Positions 1 to 5,842 of a DNA stretch of 8,281 bases are shown here, piece after piece. The stretch is from JAFGSZ01 sp964492185 (GTDB lineage: Bacteria; Bacteroidota; Bacteroidia; Bacteroidales; UBA10428): assembly GCA_964492185.1 (NCBI GenBank), contig CAZBJH010000138.1:1-8281 (forward strand), written 5' to 3'. Under the pieces are notes generated by a model that saw only the letters and a list, made by a program, of their open reading frames with translations, ran no database searches and was not told the origin of the DNA. Positions within the stretch are counted from its first letter, which is position 1. Each line of letters begins with the position of its first letter. The position numbers and the translations under genes are program-made.

Positions 1-56
1 GAGCTCACTTCGTTCGGTTGAGCAGCAACGCGGATATCGGACATTATGGACAGACG

Positions 57-353
57 CTAATTCAGCCACAGTTGGGGGAGACTGTTAGTGGTAGTCTGGT
101 GGAACAACAGGTTATAGATCTTTGCTTCCACATACGGAAAGACAGGGAATTTACTGATGATCTTTTTTGCTTCTAAAAGTGAACCGGCAAGTAATATTAC
201 CCATAACCGTTTACGGTCTTCCGATAAGCTGTAGTTTATAATTACACCCTCGTTCAACAGTTTGTTTACCATTACACGCTGCGAAGGTATAAGGTTGAAA
301 TAATCCTCATCTGCTTGTCGCGGTAAATAAATATCTATCATATATTCGTTCAT
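57..353 (-). CDS. Muconolactone delta-isomerase-like small protein
   Basis: A 98-residue soluble protein with no signal peptide or membrane segment. The layout (a hydrophobic first strand EYMIDIYLP, a helix with IPSQRVMVNKLLNEG, a strand with RLWVILLAG, a helix ending in the FPVFPYVEAKIY block) matches the compact ferredoxin-like fold of muconolactone isomerase-like proteins, in which an FPxFPY-type block near the C-terminus is typical. Bacteroidota carry many such stand-alone proteins of unknown substrate; a real role in aromatic ring degradation is not implied, and no catabolic genes are nearby. The start at 353 gives the usual N-terminus; a second Met four residues later is a possible alternative. 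There is no Shine-Dalgarno sequence. It is divergent from the gene at 605, and its stop is TAG at 57-59. The fold assignment is reasonably likely; the biochemical function is unknown. Confidence 0.65.
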   Translation of the reverse strand: MNEYMIDIYLPRQADEDYFNLIPSQRVMVNKLLNEGVIINYSLSEDRKRLWVILLAGSLLEAKKIISKFPVFPYVEAKIYNLLFHQTTTNSLPQLWLN

Positions 354-404
354 AATTGTATTATTTTATTGTCTTCACAAGTGTACGTGAAAACAGAGCT
401 ATTT

Positions 405-422
405 GTTTGTATACATGCAAAC
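405..422. promoter_or_regulatory. 18-bp imperfect inverted repeat, possible operator
   Basis: GTTTG at 405-409 and CAAAC at 418-422 form inverted arms around an 8-bp centre that is itself partly symmetric. It lies about 50 bp upstream of the minus-strand start at 353, in the divergent region shared with the gene at 605. That position suits an operator or an overlapping promoter. No known binding motif is recognised, and an A+T-rich dyad of this quality could occur by chance. Confidence 0.25.
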
Positions 423-604
423 GTTTTAATTAAGATGTCTGCTTTGCCCGCGCCTGTTTATTTAACAATCTGCCTTTAATATAGTTTTAGCCCCGGCTAA
501 ATTATTACAAGATTGTGTTATGTACGGATAAGGTGATGTATAATTTCCGGCATATTTTTTGATGTTTCACGGGTAAACCGCACATTACATTAAAACACTG
601 AACC

Positions 605-1849
605 ATGAAAAATATACTACAATTATTTCTGATGGTATTTTTCCTCCCACTTCAGGCAAATGACCATCAGGTGATAATCAGGGGTACTATAACACGTAAC
701 TACAGGACTTTTACCAAAGGAGATGTGATACCTTTTCACGGAAGGGCAGTTAATAACAGAAAACAGGTTTTCTTTTTAACCCTGTATCAAAATAGAACCG
801 AAGCAATTCCTGCAAAATATGTTGAACTGCATGATGAGGATATAAGTTTTTGGGAGAAACAAAGGTTTATATATACCGGTGATGATATTCAGAAGAAGGG
901 ATGGCAGGTGAAGAAAAGAAAGGAACTGGAAGATAAAACCCTGAATTATATTGCTGATCTTGAAATTGAAAACAGGATCTACAAGGATAAGTTTGCAGAG
1001 GATTATCTTCAGCGTCTTATTCAGCGTATCCACTATCCGAAATTTTATAAAGGACGCGATCAGTACCTGAGAATTAAAATACTGAATTCTGATAAACCCG
1101 TATTGTATGCTTTTGATAACGGCAGCATGTTGATATCCACCCAGCTTTTGGCAATCACCCCGTCAGAAAGGGAACTGGTAAGGTTACTGGCTACTGCAGT
1201 GGGTCATATATTACTGGACAGTAACCTGAAAAATATTGACAATTATTCTGACCAGACACTAAAACAATTAGGGGCAATATACAAATCTTCTGCTAAAAAG
1301 GCTGTGAAAAATATTGCCGGGCAATTCATGGAGGAATTCGAGGAAGGTAAAGATACGACAGAGTTATACCTGGGTAATAAAATATTTTATAATAACATAT
1401 CCGGTATTATAAGCTATTCAGCATGGCAGGAGTATTATAACCAGCATTACCACAATGCACTTACTCTTATCAATAAGTTGATCGATCATAATATTGCTAC
1501 TGATGAGGATTACCTGTTGAAGGCAAAGATATTCCGGCAGATGGCAAACACAAGGGAAGCAAATTTTGAAGCGCTGAGTGCTCTGGAGAAATCGGTTTCA
1601 ATAGGTACAGTGGGACTGCGTGATGTATATGCCGAACAGGGGATCATACTGATGCGTCTCGAAAGGTATAAGGAAGCACAGGATGCTTTTGTCAAATACA
1701 AAAATTCGCTGGAGAAAGCAGGAGATGCCCCGAAAGAATTGAAATGGGCGAATCAGATGATACATAAATGTAAAATCCTGACACCGGAAATAGCGACGAA
1801 GACCGAAAAGCCGGTGAATGACACGTCTGATGTTGAAAAGGAGGAGTAG
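605..1849 (+). CDS. Exported M48-like pseudo-metallopeptidase with TPR-like C-terminus
   Basis: A 414-residue protein. Residues 1-18 form a signal peptide with probable cleavage after LQA. Residues ~21-78 look like a small beta-rich (SH3-like) domain ending in IPAKYVEL. Residues ~128-260 resemble an M48 peptidase core: the strand YAFDNGSMLIST (168-179), then LLAITPSERELVRLL, then the helix that normally carries HExxH. Here that site reads T197-A-V-G-H201, so the first zinc ligand and the catalytic glutamate are lost and only the second histidine remains. The region where the third ligand is expected (EADxxG in active members) reads TELYLG at 252-257 and also lacks the acidic ligand. Residues ~275-385 are helical with TPR character (YKEAQDAFVKYKNSLEKAGD near 356-374). 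The tail is charged. Active relatives are periplasmic or membrane-associated proteases of the BepA/LoiP type; this copy is inferred to be a non-catalytic scaffold or chaperone-like protein. It ends in tandem in-frame stops, TAG TGA. Start at 605 is chosen because the signal peptide begins there. Confidence 0.7.
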   Translation: MKNILQLFLMVFFLPLQANDHQVIIRGTITRNYRTFTKGDVIPFHGRAVNNRKQVFFLTLYQNRTEAIPAKYVELHDEDISFWEKQRFIYTGDDIQKKGWQVKKRKELEDKTLNYIADLEIENRIYKDKFAEDYLQRLIQRIHYPKFYKGRDQYLRIKILNSDKPVLYAFDNGSMLISTQLLAITPSERELVRLLATAVGHILLDSNLKNIDNYSDQTLKQLGAIYKSSAKKAVKNIAGQFMEEFEEGKDTTELYLGNKIFYNNISGIISYSAWQEYYNQHYHNALTLINKLIDHNIATDEDYLLKAKIFRQMANTREANFEALSALEKSVSIGTVGLRDVYAEQGIILMRLERYKEAQDAFVKYKNSLEKAGDAPKELKWANQMIHKCKILTPEIATKTEKPVNDTSDVEKEE

Positions 1850-1874
1850 TGAAAGCGTAAATGATGACTGGTAT

Positions 1875-1894
1875 CCGGTCAACTTACCGGTAAG
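1875..1894. promoter_or_regulatory. Candidate distal activator-binding dyad for the sigma-54 promoter
   Basis: Contains the inverted repeat CCGGT-N6-ACCGG (1875-1890) and the overlapping perfect 12-bp palindrome CTTACCGGTAAG (1883-1894). It lies about 145-165 bp upstream of the start point predicted for the sigma-54 promoter at 2014-2029, within the range usual for enhancer sites of NtrC-type activators. The role is inferred from position and symmetry only; no activator gene is in the window. Confidence 0.25.
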
Positions 1895-1942
1895 CATTGA
1901 GTAGTTGAAAAGAGGAGGAGACGGAGTGACCAGTTGATTGGT

Positions 1943-1958
1943 ATGCGGTAACCGGCAT
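1943..1958. promoter_or_regulatory. Candidate proximal activator-binding dyad for the sigma-54 promoter
   Basis: ATGCGGT-A-ACCGGCAT is a near-perfect dyad, with one inserted base in the right arm, carrying the same CGGT/ACCG core as the dyad near 1875-1894. It lies about 82-97 bp upstream of the predicted sigma-54 start point. The two dyads occupy equivalent places in the two copies of the ~70-bp duplication. The role is inferred. Confidence 0.25.
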
Positions 1959-2013
1959 GAATTAATGGGGTTTGTAACAAAAAGGGTATTATTTTATAAC
2001 AAGAGTTTAAAGC

Positions 2014-2029
2014 TGGCACAGATTTTGCA
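2014..2029 (+). promoter_or_regulatory. Sigma-54 (RpoN) promoter, -24/-12 elements
   Basis: TGGCAC at 2014-2019 and TTGCA at 2025-2029 match the -24 and -12 boxes of the sigma-54 consensus (TGGCACG-N4-TTGCA). Exactly 10 bp lie between the GG and GC dinucleotides, the spacing this sigma factor needs; the only core deviation is A instead of G after TGGCAC. Placing C2028 at -12 predicts transcription from about 2040 on the plus strand. Sigma-54 is widespread in Bacteroidota and requires an ATP-driven activator bound upstream. Confidence 0.65.
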
Positions 2030-2039
2030 ATATAATAGT

Positions 2040-2112
2040 TAACAGTTCTTCCTCAAGATATACCCGGGTTTCTATTCGGGGCAAGCCTCGCCAAAAGCGG
2101 GGTTTTTATTTT
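2040..2112 (+). ncRNA. Candidate sigma-54-dependent small RNA (~70 nt)
   Basis: The segment runs from the predicted sigma-54 start point to the end of an intrinsic terminator and contains no ATG, so a non-coding product is the simplest reading. Predicted structure: an unpaired 5' part of about 22 nt, a first hairpin pairing CCCG (2063-2066) with CGGG (2077-2080), and the terminator hairpin. A competing hairpin pairs CGGGG (2077-2081) with CCTCG (2086-2090) and would break the terminator stem. The RNA would overlap the last few bases of convergent trpS. No known RNA family is recognised. Alternatively, the terminator may simply serve the upstream gene and the promoter match may be fortuitous. 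Confidence 0.42.
2083..2112 (+). terminator. Intrinsic terminator, plus strand
   Basis: Stem of nine pairs, AAGCCTCGC (2083-2091) with GCGGGGTTT (2097-2105), including two G-U wobbles, closed by the loop CAAAA. The T-rich tract TTTTTATTTT covers 2103-2112. The T-tract lies only on the plus-strand side; read from the minus strand the hairpin is not followed by T residues, so it does not terminate trpS. It lies 234 bp beyond the gene ending at 1849 but only about 45 nt beyond the predicted sigma-54 start. Confidence 0.7.
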
Positions 2113-3119
2113 AATAATGCCGGTAATCCTGTCAGTTTTCTTACTTCACTCAGTGTTTCGCCGGCTAAATCCCTGGCTTTTTGCGAAAGCTCATTCAATA
2201 GTTTCTCAATTCGCTGTTTATCCTTCATCAGCTCATTCCTGCGCTCAATAAGGGGAGCGGTAACTGATACAAGGGAATCGGCGGTTGCCTCTTTAAGGTC
2301 TTTGTATTTTAGATGACCCCTGGTATAATCATTCATTAACCGGTTGTATTCTCCTGCTTTTTCACAAGCTTTAATGATAGTGAACAGGTTTTGAACTCCG
2401 GGACTCATGTTTTCACCCTGTTGCTGCCCGGTATCGGTAACTGCCGATCTGACTTTTTTTCTTATGGAGGCTTCTTCTTCAAATATTCCCACGTAATGTT
2501 TGTTGCCCAGACTTTTACTCATTTTTTTATCCGGATCGGCCAGGGAAGCCAGCTTGGGAATTTCTGTCAGCAGGGGTTCGGGTTCCGGAAAGCAATAACC
2601 GTACTGGTTATTAAAGCGTGTGGCAATGTTCCTGGAAAGCTCAAGATGCTGAACCTGATCCCTGCCAACAGGTACATAATTGGCTTTATAGATCAAAATA
2701 TCGGCAGCCTGCAAAACCGGATAGGTAAACAGTCCTGCTGAAATAAACTGTCCCCTTGCCGAGCCGTCAAGCTGGTCGGTCTTATCCTTGAATTGTGTCA
2801 TCCGGTTGAGCTCACCGTATGATGCAACACAATTGAATATCCAGGCCAGTTCAGTATGCTGGGGTACAAGTGACTGGATGAATAATACCGATTTATCAGG
2901 GTCAATACCGCAGGCCATCAAATCTATAGCCATACGCAAAGTATTATCGCGCAATGCTTTCGGATCATATGGCATTGTCATTGCATGCAGATCTACCACA
3001 CCATATACACAGTCATACTGATCCTGGATACTTACCCAGTTTTTGATGGCCCCGAAATAGTTGCCTATATGAACTTCACCCGTCGGCTGAATACAGGACA
3101 GAACCCTTTTTTTTGTCAT
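2106..3119 (-). CDS. trpS: Tryptophanyl-tRNA synthetase
   Basis: A 337-residue cytoplasmic class I aminoacyl-tRNA synthetase that attaches tryptophan to tRNA-Trp using ATP. The length is normal for the bacterial enzyme. Both class signatures are present: the HIGH-type motif PTGEVHIGN at residues 12-20 and KMSKS at 199-203. Other family landmarks are LQAADILIYKANYVPVGRDQVQHLELSR (136-163), which lines the active site and dimer region, and the C-terminal helical anticodon-binding part with LSEVRKLTGLP near the end. The start at 3119 gives the expected N-terminus (TKKRVLSCIQPTG). The gene converges on the candidate small RNA, whose terminator T-tract overlaps its TAA stop, and diverges from rbfA. 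No terminator of its own is visible downstream on the minus strand. Confidence 0.97.
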   Translation of the reverse strand: MTKKRVLSCIQPTGEVHIGNYFGAIKNWVSIQDQYDCVYGVVDLHAMTMPYDPKALRDNTLRMAIDLMACGIDPDKSVLFIQSLVPQHTELAWIFNCVASYGELNRMTQFKDKTDQLDGSARGQFISAGLFTYPVLQAADILIYKANYVPVGRDQVQHLELSRNIATRFNNQYGYCFPEPEPLLTEIPKLASLADPDKKMSKSLGNKHYVGIFEEEASIRKKVRSAVTDTGQQQGENMSPGVQNLFTIIKACEKAGEYNRLMNDYTRGHLKYKDLKEATADSLVSVTAPLIERRNELMKDKQRIEKLLNELSQKARDLAGETLSEVRKLTGLPALLK

Positions 3120-3185
3120 TGTATTAAAATTGAAAGTGTTAAATACCTGCTGAATACATATTAGAGGAATAATTCAACGAAGCCA

Positions 3186-3193
3186 CAAAACTA
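3186..3193 (-). promoter_or_regulatory. Candidate Bacteroidota -7 element for trpS
   Basis: Read on the minus strand the sequence is TAGTTTTG, a full match to the Bacteroidota housekeeping -7 consensus TAnnTTTG. It would place the trpS start point about 60 nt upstream of the start codon. A -33 TTG box at the usual ~19-21 bp is not present (the nearest is about 25 bp away), so the assignment is tentative. Confidence 0.35.
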
Positions 3194-3361
3194 TAAAATG
3201 TAATTGAATTCTGCTACTCAACTATTCAACTATATTCATACAGTCTGAAAGAATTGTTGTATTTTTACCTGCTGACCGGGATCAGTATGATCACAGTTTT
3301 TCATTTTGAAAAAACTATTGTCTTTTCAGGAATTTTTCTGATAAAAGTAAATAACGGTGTT

Positions 3362-3700
3362 ATGGCTTCTTTGCGACAAAATAAGGTTTCACGATTGATA
3401 CAACGGGAATTGTCTGAGATTTTTCAGTTGGAGAGCCGTCGTCTTTTTAACGGGAAAATGATCACTGTTACCGTGGTAAGACTTTCCGGTGATCTGGGAC
3501 TGGCTAAAGTTTATCTTAGTATATTTCCGGTAAAGGAAGATGAAGATGCATTGAAGGCTGTGAATGATCAGAAAAGCCGTATACGGTTCGAACTGGGGAA
3601 CAGGATCAGAAACCAGTTACGAAGGATACCCGAACTTATGTTTTATCTTGATGATTCCATTGATTATGCAGATAATATCGATAAGTTGTTAAAGAAATAA
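3362..3700 (+). CDS. rbfA: Ribosome-binding factor A (30S maturation)
   Basis: A 112-residue basic protein that binds the immature 30S subunit and helps mature the 5' end of 16S rRNA, also active in cold adaptation. Family marks: the N-terminal helix RQNKVSRLIQRELSEIF (5-21), the strand pair ITVTVVRLSGDLGLAKVYLSIFP (34-56) containing the conserved D-L-x-x-A-x-V-Y-x-S pattern, the helix IRFELGNRIRNQLRRIPEL (74-92), and the closing FYLDDSIDYADNIDKLL (94-110). This is the KH-type fold expected for RbfA. The frame is open upstream to an ATG at 3254, but those 36 residues are hydrophobic and unlike RbfA, so the ATG at 3362 (MASLRQ) is chosen. The permease gene follows after 12 bp, suggesting one transcript. 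Confidence 0.93.
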   Translation: MASLRQNKVSRLIQRELSEIFQLESRRLFNGKMITVTVVRLSGDLGLAKVYLSIFPVKEDEDALKAVNDQKSRIRFELGNRIRNQLRRIPELMFYLDDSIDYADNIDKLLKK

Positions 3701-3712
3701 TTTTTTATATCA

Positions 3713-4939
3713 TTGAACTTTCCGTTTTACATATCGAAACGATACTTAATGGCTAAAAAATCGCATAACGCGATTAATATAATTTCGTCAGTTTCGTTGG
3801 TTGGCGTGGCTGTGGGAACAATGGCCCTGATAGTTGTGCTGTCAGTTTTCAATGGCTTTGATGATCTGGTGCGTTCACTTTTTAATTCTTTTAATCCCGA
3901 TCTTAAAGTGATACCGGCAACAGGTAAAGTGTTTTTACCCGATACGGTATACATGGACAGGCTTTCTGAAATTGACGGTGTTGCAGATTTTTCGAGTGTC
4001 CTTGAAGATAAAGCTTTGCTTAAATATGATTACAGGCAAACAGTTGCCATTGTAAAAGGAGTGGATGATCACTATTTGTCCGTAACGGGAATGGATACGA
4101 TGCTGACAGACGGAAATTTCAGGCTGGAAAAAGGAGATATAGATTATACGGTTGTGGGACAGGGAATAGCTATATTTCTGGGTATAGGACTTAATATGGC
4201 AACACCCATCAATGTATATGTGCCAAAGCGTTTATCAACAGTATCATTTAATCCTGACAGGGCGATTAACCGCAAATATCTTTTTCCTGCCGGAGTATTT
4301 TCCATACAACAGGAGTTTGATGCCCGGTATATTATTGTGCCAATTGATTTTGCAAGTCAGTTGCTGGGCTATTCCGGAGAGGTTAGCGCCCTTGAGATCA
4401 AAGTTAAACCCAGTGCCCGTGTCAAAGAGGTTCAGAAGGCTGTTTCGGATCTACTGGGACCCGGCCTGATTGTAAAAAACCGTTATCAGCAAAATGAGTT
4501 GTTCTATAAAACCATGCAGACGGAAAAATGGGCCATTTTCCTTATTCTTGCTTTTATTTTGATCATTGCTTCTTTCAATGTGATAGGGTCATTAACAATG
4601 CTGATCATAGAAAAAAAGAAAGATATCGGCACATTGCGCAATCTCGGAGCCTCCATTCCATTAATACGAAAGATCTTCCTGCTTGAAGGATGGTTGATAT
4701 CTGCTTCAGGAGCTGTTTCAGGACTGGTACTGGGCTTGTTGATCTGCTGGGTACAACTTCAGTTTGAGCTTGTACAACTTCAGGGCAGCGGGACATTTGT
4801 TATTGATGCTTACCCGGTCTCAATCAAGATCACTGATATTTTTGCTGTTTTTATTACTGTCCTGATGATTGGTTTTTTTGCATCATGGTATCCCATACGT
4901 TTTATTACCCGGCGACTTTTAGTTAGAGTCCGTCAATAA
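3713..4939 (+). CDS. LolC/LolE-like FtsX-family ABC transporter permease, TTG start
   Basis: A 408-residue inner-membrane permease of the FtsX/MacB fold. By family it works with a LolD-like ATPase to extract lipoproteins from the inner membrane toward the outer membrane. Topology: an N-terminal cytoplasmic segment FYISKRYLMAKKSHNAINIIS, TM1 ~22-47, a large periplasmic domain ~50-268, TM2 ~273-298, the coupling segment EKKKDIGTLRNLGAS (300-314), TM3 ~324-348, and TM4 ~374-393 followed by SWYPIRFITRR. Length and layout match the family. The start codon is TTG at 3713: no upstream in-frame ATG exists, and starting at the next ATG (3749) would remove the conserved NFPFYISKRYL segment. It lies 12 bp after rbfA and is probably co-transcribed. 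The substrate is inferred; the cognate ATPase is not in this window. Confidence 0.85.
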   Translation: MNFPFYISKRYLMAKKSHNAINIISSVSLVGVAVGTMALIVVLSVFNGFDDLVRSLFNSFNPDLKVIPATGKVFLPDTVYMDRLSEIDGVADFSSVLEDKALLKYDYRQTVAIVKGVDDHYLSVTGMDTMLTDGNFRLEKGDIDYTVVGQGIAIFLGIGLNMATPINVYVPKRLSTVSFNPDRAINRKYLFPAGVFSIQQEFDARYIIVPIDFASQLLGYSGEVSALEIKVKPSARVKEVQKAVSDLLGPGLIVKNRYQQNELFYKTMQTEKWAIFLILAFILIIASFNVIGSLTMLIIEKKKDIGTLRNLGASIPLIRKIFLLEGWLISASGAVSGLVLGLLICWVQLQFELVQLQGSGTFVIDAYPVSIKITDIFAVFITVLMIGFFASWYPIRFITRRLLVRVRQ

Positions 4940-4984
4940 TGTTGTCAAAATGTTTAACTGGTAATAAAAAGTAAGATTCGTATT

Positions 4985-5000
4985 TAAAAACCGGTTTTTA
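4985..5000. terminator. Perfect palindrome, weak candidate terminator after the permease gene
   Basis: TAAAAACCGGTTTTTA is exactly self-complementary and lies 46 bp after the permease stop. Transcribed, it would form an A-U-rich hairpin with its own U-run, which could terminate weakly in either direction. The stem has few G-C pairs, so the call is uncertain. Confidence 0.3.
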
Positions 5001-5206
5001 TTAAACCCACTGCATTATAATTACGATGCTCCCCCGGGTCTGATTGTATATCAAAGACTTATTAACAATTTATATTCTACCGCGTATTTTGTAAAACGCA
5101 GTAAAAGAGACGCTTAGACATATTTTTATTTGTTGATCTGATACTGTTTTAAAAATCGGTCTTTACCCCGGTTAATTAATAATGTAATTTAGCGTGAATG
5201 AATAAT

Positions 5207-5222
5207 ACAGGTTCGAACCTGT
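5207..5222. promoter_or_regulatory. Perfect 16-bp palindrome, possible operator
   Basis: ACAGGTTCGAACCTGT is an uninterrupted perfect palindrome about 185 bp upstream of the exported-protein pair. A perfect 16-bp dyad in an A+T-rich spacer suggests a binding site for a dimeric regulator. The core GGTTCGAACC resembles a tRNA T-arm, but the loop is one base too short and no tRNA body surrounds it. Confidence 0.35.
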
Positions 5223-5407
5223 TCTTACGGGAAACGTGACAGTTAGTATGAAACTAAATTATGAACATTACGTAAAAAATATTAATACGAACTATGAACC
5301 TTACAATAGTTTTTCACACTGTGCACCTGAAATTCTCATATCAAACCCGTTTGTCCTGCATTTCCTGCTTTTGGACAGGCATATCCATTCAGAAATACAT
5401 CTGTAAC

Positions 5408-5794
5408 ATGAAAAATCCGATCATATTTCTAATTGTATTATTTGCTGCTTTTAATATTTCGCCTGCTGATGCTCAGCAGCATGAACCTATGCTTATTGAA
5501 ATTTCAGTGTCACCGGGAACACTTTCAACAAGCAATATACCTCTTGCCATGATCACAGTTGAAGTAAAAACAGGGAACCCCGCTTTCAAATATACTTTGT
5601 ATGATAATTATCCCTGGGATGGCGGAAAGATAATTGCAAAAAGCGACTTTTCTCATAACCGGTCATATGTGTTTGATAACATAAACCCCGGCACTTATTA
5701 TGTTTCTGTGATCAACGAAGATGAGACGGGGGCTTCAAGGTTGATTACCGTTAATGACAAGTTAGTGATCCTGAAACATGACGAATTACAATAA
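5408..5794 (+). CDS. Small exported single-domain SprB-like protein
   Basis: A 128-residue protein with a signal peptide at residues 1-22 (MKNPIIFLIVLFAAFNISPADA, probable cleavage after ADA). The mature ~106 residues form one beta-rich domain: strands around IEISVSPG and MITVEVKTGNPAFKYTLYDN (49-67), then YVFDNINPGTYYVSVINEDETG (87-108). The pattern "GNPAFKYTLYD ... F.NINPGTYYVSV." is that of a SprB-type or Ig-like repeat and resembles the first repeats of the large protein encoded next. The usual C-D-G motif of a SprB repeat and any cysteine are absent. An upstream in-frame ATG at 5294 is rejected because the signal peptide begins at 5408. The next gene starts 48 bp downstream, suggesting an operon. 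It has no sorting domain, so it is inferred to be periplasmic or an accessory of the large surface protein. Exact function unknown. Confidence 0.7.
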   Translation: MKNPIIFLIVLFAAFNISPADAQQHEPMLIEISVSPGTLSTSNIPLAMITVEVKTGNPAFKYTLYDNYPWDGGKIIAKSDFSHNRSYVFDNINPGTYYVSVINEDETGASRLITVNDKLVILKHDELQ

Positions 5795-5842
5795 ACGAGA
5801 TGAATAATTGAATCCTATAACTGCAAATAAAAAGCATGCCAA

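Larger units (their letters stand above)
1832..1967. repeat. Degenerate ~70-bp tandem duplication spanning the 605-1849 gene end
   Basis: Two imperfect direct copies: one starts at 1832 (GTTGAAAAGGAGGAG) and includes TGGTATCCGGT at 1869-1879; the other starts at 1904 (GTTGAAAAGAGGAGGAG) and includes TGGTATGCGGT at 1939-1949. The offsets are 72 and 70 bp, so small indels have accumulated. The left copy contains the last codons and stop of the upstream gene, so the duplication appears to have copied that gene's tail into non-coding DNA. Both copies end in a CGGT/ACCG dyad. Confidence 0.5.
4940..5407. other. 468-bp A+T-rich non-coding region with two palindromes
   Basis: No convincing gene was found on either strand. 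An in-frame upstream ATG at 5294 only extends the next gene with 38 residues that look nothing like an exported protein's N-terminus. The stretch holds two perfect 16-bp palindromes (listed separately) and a short near-repeat, TATGAACATTAC and TATGAACCTTAC, at about 5261 and 5292. The promoter for the two exported-protein genes downstream should lie here, but no clear TTG/TAnnTTTG pair is visible. Confidence 0.5.

Noticed and set aside
1..56. Possible end of another gene or mobile-element boundary at the window start
   Set aside because: An open plus-strand frame from base 3 is antisense to the gene at 57-353 and shows no recognisable protein; too little sequence to support a feature.
3254..3361. 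Longer start for rbfA
   Set aside because: The extra 36 residues are hydrophobic and unlike any RbfA N-terminus; MASLRQNKVSRLIQ at 3362 fits the family start.
5207..5230. tRNA-like T-arm (GGTTCGAACC)
   Set aside because: The stem-loop is a perfect palindrome with a 6-nt loop instead of 7, and the bases upstream cannot form D and anticodon arms.
5294..5407. Longer start for the small exported protein
   Set aside because: It would bury a clear signal peptide 38 residues inside the protein.
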